Positions 59,342-64,000 of a stretch of DNA of 64,000 nt are shown piece by piece. Below the pieces are notes generated by a model, which was given only the letters and a program-made list of their open reading frames with translations, made no database searches and was not told the origin of the DNA. The position numbers and the translations under genes are program-made. Origin of the DNA: Ceratothoa steindachneri (taxonomy: Eukaryota; Arthropoda; Malacostraca; Isopoda; Cymothoidae); assembly GCA_963969495.1 (NCBI GenBank), contig OZ018317.1:218278651-218342650 (forward strand). The letters are read 5' to 3'. How positions within the stretch are numbered: the stretch's first letter is position 1; every line of letters begins with the position of its first letter.

Positions 59342-59800
59342 CGGACGAGATCTTTTTAGTTTAGAATTTTTTTTCCATATAATACTAGGTTTTCTAGAAA
59401 AACGCCTGCTGAGGCATCAGTGGACTCCACCAATAACCAGGGGCGTAAGGGGCCGAGCGCGATCCGCGGTGGCTGGGGGTACCTCTTCCCCTAAAGATTA
59501 GAAAGTTCAACGACCGCAGTGCAAAGACCCCCTCCCCCAACGCCCTGGATCCGAGCCCCCAACTGTCAACCCGAAGGTGGCCCTAAGGGCGCACCCGCTC
59601 GGTGGGCAGAGTCTTGAGCCTGTACAACAAGCCAGTAAGTCATGGAGAGGACGTTAGTCTCACCTCTAGTCATCAGCCTGTCTTGCATGGTTGGACCTAC
59701 CGGCTCTAAAGAGTCACAATAGAGCCTGAAGACGTCATAACGAGGCACACAAGCCCCCACACCACGTCAAGGTGTCCTCTTGTTGGGGAATATTCAAAGG
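59342..59800 (-). other. Probable 5' UTR of family C LINE
   Basis: GC-rich sequence upstream (right) of the family C ORF1, without a conserved frame. Right boundary not defined. Confidence 0.4.
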
Positions 59801-61401
59801 AATTGTGCCATTCACTCATAGAAACAACCTATGGAAAGTCCACCCCCGAAGGCACTGGCTTTCATTAAGATAGTATGGGACCCCGTAGAAGGGGGGGGTC
59901 AAATTTGTACATTTGAGACTTTTAATAGACCCTTCGGATACCTGATTTTAGGCTAATGAAATATGCAATACTTACCATACCCCTTTTTCACTATTGTTTA
60001 TGTCTTTATTTTTCTTCTCATTTCCTGTGGAATAGAGTAGTGTATGGGCGAGAAACAACCGGGCATTAAATTAAAGTCTCCTCCTCCCCTTATACAACCT
60101 GCACATTTGGAGAATAGCCAGTATTGGAACAAGGCAGTGGTTGTCATATTTTACCCTGGTCATTTTGAGGGTTTGGTACAAAATGGACTCGGGGTCAAGA
60201 GAATCGCATGCCCATCCGGTTCCTAGTACCCCCTTCTCCTCTTTCCGTACCGTCCACTTACTTACTTTTACTTTCCTTATCTCCATCATTCTACGAACCT
60301 ATTTCGCCCTTGTTTGTAAATAAACATAAAAAGGTGCACTGCCTTTGTGAGTTCGCGGTTCGAAGCTTCATCCTCTCGTTTTCGAGACCCACCAAGAGGT
60401 GTGTCAGGTGACATCTGGCTGCTTGTGGTTCCTCCCGGCCCCAATACCAGAAGGATGATCTGCGGCTATATTTATATCTTCCACTATTTTCACATCTTCC
60501 ATCTGCACCACTTTCTTTGCAGATTTCTCCTTGCTAAATCGAGGAAAAAATGTTATTCTCGGGTTTTTGTACCAAAATAGGCTTCTTGAGAAACGCCACT
60601 TATTATTTGCTTCGATATATTCAAAATTAAGCGAATTGCAATTGGGTGCAAGTAAATTATACAGGTGCCACCATATCATAGTGCCCGTTTGGACTCTAGC
60701 TCTTGCCTCATCCTCCATTAAGCGCATTTCAACGTTTTAATCACTTTATTCTTTCATTCTCTTGAACGTGATTTAGGCGTGATACACCACGGCAACTTAT
60801 TATTTCCCCAACAGCCCTTGATAGTGGTTGGCCAAAATGTTTTCTGCAGATAATAATCACTAACGTGTGTTGACGTCACGAATGCAAAGAGAGAAGCTTT
60901 GTGAGAAGCGGCTTCCCAGTTGTTTATTTCTACAAGTGCGCTGGAAGACAGTGTGTTGGATTGTATTCATCCGCATAGAGAAACATTTAGACAGTTTCTC
61001 AACACATTCTTCTTCTATTTATACCACCGGCGGCTTGTGAGTGCATCCCGATCCCTGATTTCCGCTGGCGACCAAGAGTAAACAAGAACACGTTCTAGTT
61101 AATAGGCCTGCGTATTAATGAAATAGGCTTGGAAATCTAAATAAATTCATTTCTTTAATATTTCACGACAATTTTCACATAGGGCTAAATCTATTCAGGC
61201 GTAGCAAAGAATGAATGGAGAACAGACATAACTAGAAAAAAGAGAGTTGCAAAAAAAGTAGTAAAAACAGGCCGGGAAGGATTGCTGCAAGATAACGTAT
61301 CACCCCTAGATATGGGAGGTCACATTCGAATACTACAAGATAAAATTCGTATAAATCTCTAGAAAGAGCACAAGTATACAACGCCACGAATTTAATAATT
61401 G
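59801..61401. other. 1.6 kb without a recognised element
   Basis: A minus-strand frame at 60727-60404 (107 codons, WHLYNLLAPNCNSLNF … KEKSAKKVVQMEDVK) matches nothing I know. A TGACGTCA octamer at about 60869 and a TATTTATA at about 61015 are followed by TGGCGACC at 61065, loosely like an LTR and primer site, but no second LTR is seen. Confidence 0.35.
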
Positions 61402-62700
61402 AGAGCCTACTTGTTGATGCTGGGTCGATGCTACCGTTCTGCGCCGTGCACAGTGTATTATTCGCCTGTACTCGCGAGCCCGGCGCCTTCCTCAGTCGCA
61501 AATAGCTCTCACTGCATCCGCCCTTGATCTCAACGGTGCCTATGCCACCGAGAGATGCCAGTCAAGGAAACTCTTTTGGAAGCTAAATATAGGTCTCGGG
61601 CCTGTGGCACCCCTGGTTCTGGCCAGAACGCCACCGTGGAGGGTACCACCTTTGACTATTTGCCACCACGACTCTGCTCCCAAAGCTTCTACAGCGCCGA
61701 GAGTATTACGTTCGTTTTGTAGTGGATCACACTTTGTGTCACGCTGGAACCGTGCCAGTGTATACGGATGGCTCCAACTCCCAAGAGGGGGTCAGTTTCC
61801 ACGCCGTATCCCTCTGTTTGAAGTCAACTGGGCCCTGCCAGGTGCTGTGTCTGTCTTCACGTCCAAACCGGTTGCAATACTCCGCTCGATACGCGACATA
61901 ACGCGACCTGTGCGGCTTGGAGACCGGATTGTGATTTATAGTGATTCACAAAGCGCCCTGAATGCTCTCGAGACATTTGAATCTCCACATCCCTTGGTTC
62001 GCGATATCTGTGACGCCACGGTTTTGGCGACGAGCCAGGTGTATGTCGAGATATTCTCCTGCTGGGTTCCTGGACATGTAGGAATAGCGGCGAATGAGCG
62101 CACCGATGAGGGCGCCAAAGAGTCCGCGAGGTCTGGGCAACCACACCAGCGTTTCGCTCTTCCTCACACCGATTACATGGCTGGAATACTTGCAGCTCTC
62201 CGGGCTTCTTGGCAAATAAGATCGGAGACGGTCGAGGGGAACTTAAAGTTCCGTGCCATTGCGCCGCGACTGTTCCCATGGACCTACCCTCATTGCGGCA
62301 AGGGCTTAGGTTGCTTTCTGTCGTCTCCGAATTGGACACACTCACGGGACGCACCGCCATTTGATGGAGCGCTCACCTTTGCGTTATTGTAAAGACTGCG
62401 TTTCCCTCAGCCGTTCGGCACAATCTTTTTGAGTGTCACAGTCTGTGCGATCTTTGCACACGTTACCCGTCCCGGTACCGTGACGACCGGGGTCGCTACC
62501 GCTCTTCCCTTGTACTTGGGACGGGTTCGTGCAAACTGAATTGTGGACTCTACAACTTTTTGGAGGAGGCTGGCCTCCTCCACTTGATTTGGTTGTTTGT
62601 TGTGGCTCGCGTGTTCCTGCGCCAGGGAGAGGCGGGCGTAGTCCCGACGCCGGAGCGCGCGTCCTTCTTGCTTTATTTTGTTTAGCCTTTGTATTATCTA
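61402..62700 (+). pseudogene. Family B ORF2 C terminus: RNase H and zinc region, copy 3
   Basis: The first RNase H strand is frame-shifted (VYTDGSNSQEG, near 61757). The frame 61604-62392 carries the later parts: IVIYSDSQSALNAL, WVPGHVGI and ERTDEGAKESAR, with the catalytic Asp residues that B1 has lost. Its AE motif reads TSKPVAI, so the catalytic Glu is gone. A Cys/His segment (HNLFECHSLCDL) follows in another frame near 62420-62460. Confidence 0.75.
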
Positions 62701-62833
62701 TCGTTTTTATTTGCATATTATTTGTTCTTTATTTGTTTTGTTGTTTTAATATAGCCTAGCAAAAGGCTGGGTCGAGTACGGCGACTTATGCCCAAGTAGG
62801 CAGTCGCCAGATGGGGGCTCCTAAAATATAAAA
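61402..62833 (+). mobile_element. I-superfamily LINE, family B copy 3 (B3), 5'-truncated
   Basis: Begins GAGAGCCTACTTGTTGATGC (RT thumb, as B1 15536) and runs through RNase H and a C-terminal zinc-like region. The 3' UTR has GGGTCGAGTACGGCGACTTA and an A-rich end at about 62833. It supplies the 3' end missing from B1 and B2. Confidence 0.82.
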
Positions 62834-63365
62834 AAAACCCTCTTTCCCTCCTTCTCCTCTCTTTCTTCTCATACTCTTCCTCCTCCTCTTCTTCCTTCTC
62901 CTCCTCTTATTTCTCTACTCCTCTTCTTCCACCTCTTTCTCCCCCTCTTCCTCCTCTTCCACCTCTTTCTCCCCCTCCTCCTCCTCTTATTTCTTCTCCT
63001 TCTCCTCCACATCTTTCTCTTCCTTTTCCTCTTTTTCCTCTCCATCTTCCTTTTCTTTCTTTTCCTCTTCCTCCTCTCCATCTTCTTCCTCTTATTCTCC
63101 TCCTCGTCTTCCTCCTCTTTCTCTTTCTTCTTCTTCTTCTTCTTCTTCTTCTCCTCCTGCCCCTCTTCCTCCTTCTTTACTTACTCCTCCTTCTCTTCAT
63201 TCCCCTCCTCCTCCTCTTCTACTTCTTCGTTCTCCTTTTTCTCTTTCTTCTTCTCCTCTTCAACCGCCTCCTCCTCTTCCTTCCTTTCCTCCTCTTCTTT
63301 ATCTTCCTCCTCCTCTTCCTTCATTTCCTTCTCTTCCTCCTTCTACTCCTCTTCCTCCTTTTGCT
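62834..63365. repeat. Polypyrimidine tract (CTT/CCT)n, about 530 bp
   Basis: Almost pure C/T on the plus strand, with CTTCTT and CCTCCT units and only scattered A or G. Lys/Arg or Ser/Leu reading frames over it are artefacts. It directly follows the B3 3' end. Confidence 0.95.
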
Positions 63366-64000
63366 TTCAAATCTTTCCGATCGAGACGCCCAGCTGGCAT
63401 TCGCCGCTCTCGTGGGCATTTCAATCAAATTAATTAATTCTTCCTCTGCCTCTTTCGGGTCTCTAAAGGTGGCATCGATTTTCCCGCCGCCGACTGACTT
63501 TTCGCTCAAGAAGTCGGCTTCTCATTCCGGCCTCTGCCCTCCACTCCGCCTCCCCTTCCCAGTTTGGGGAAGGTTTCGCCAGGTAGATCAACGCCTCTAC
63601 TGATGGAGTGTCTGGTATGTGAAGGCCCCGCTGCCGGGGGAAATGCCTCGGAAGCAGGAAACAGAAGAACCAAGAGCCTTGAGGCAGAAACGCTTCAAGC
63701 AACTTGCTTCTTCCTGTGATTGGGAGTGAGAATGGTATCACCATGGTGTTAGTTGCCTGACGTATCGGACGAAGCTGATCCCATGAAAGAAAAAAACGGA
63801 TAACTGAGTCGAGGAAATATTTTCCTATACTAATCTCCTAATGTGATATTAATCTGGAATGGAGTGAGGAACCAGCTGGTTGGTCCTAAATTTAGGTGGC
63901 CTTTTTTTTCTTATGCTTTTTATTTTCAAATTCTCTTCACTTCTTTTTATCTCCTTTTTTATCTCTTGGACTCTGTCTCACTCTTATTCCGTGAGCATCA
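63366..64000. other. No gene recognised
   Basis: Mixed-composition sequence; the short frames (63361-63603 plus, 63509-63321 and 63744-63463 minus) have no recognisable motif. It could be old host DNA or the edge of another element. Confidence 0.3.

Noticed and set aside
60404..60727. 107-codon minus-strand frame as a host gene
   Set aside because: No recognisable domain and no splice or context support; left as unassigned.
62869..63081. Lys/Arg-rich minus-strand frame resembling a basic nuclear protein
   Set aside because: It is the translation of the polypyrimidine microsatellite.

Overview
This window is a nest of transposable elements. I find no host protein-coding gene, rRNA or genuine tRNA. 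Eukaryotic non-LTR retrotransposons with CCHC ORF1 proteins, Penelope-like elements (PLEs), mariner/Tc1 and hAT transposons, a Gypsy LTR element and a tRNA-derived SINE point to an invertebrate animal, most likely an arthropod; nothing fixes the species. (TA)n microsatellites of 40-220 bp separate many of the fragments.

Layout. 1-8.4 kb: degraded Jockey-like copies (family A), one carrying a 1,075-bp solo LTR, plus a CR1/L2-like LINE and PLE fragments. 8.4-9.2 kb: a PLE (P3) with a well-formed hammerhead-like ribozyme motif. 9.2-16.4 kb: a hAT fragment flanked by 5' ends of an I-superfamily LINE (family B), followed by the B1 copy with a C-terminal RNase H. 16.7-18.7 kb: a decayed minus-strand Jockey ORF1 interrupted by a second L2. 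19-21.9 kb: a head-to-head SINE pair and two PLEs. 21.9-26.3 kb: a Gypsy LTR element with a TACAA target duplication, inserted in a PLE. 26.8-28.9 kb: a DD41D mariner and an internally deleted mariner. 28.9-34 kb: two Jockey stumps and three PLE pieces. 34-39.4 kb: another mariner and a 3.6-kb Jockey (A3). 39.4-54.1 kb: a 2.3-kb inverted duplication of PLE plus mariner sequence; a nearly full-length 5.6-kb Jockey (A2) interrupts the right arm, and its empty site is preserved in the left arm. 54.1-62.8 kb: a SINE, B2, a family C ORF1 (RRM plus zinc knuckles) and B3. The last 1.2 kb is a long pyrimidine tract and unassigned sequence.

The element proteins would act in their own mobilisation: ORF1 proteins coat RNA, EN-RT or RT-GIY-YIG proteins perform target-primed reverse transcription, and transposases cut and paste. 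Almost every copy is broken by stops, frameshifts, truncation or catalytic substitutions. The best candidates for something undescribed are RNA-level. The 5' region of Jockey A2 has four copies of a hairpin with an invariant core and unrelated but complementary outer stems, and a fifth diverged copy lies at 18.6 kb. PLE termini carry hammerhead-like folds, and the L2 3' end has a hairpin with paired substitutions. Element boundaries are read by eye and are good to about 20 bp unless a target duplication fixes them.
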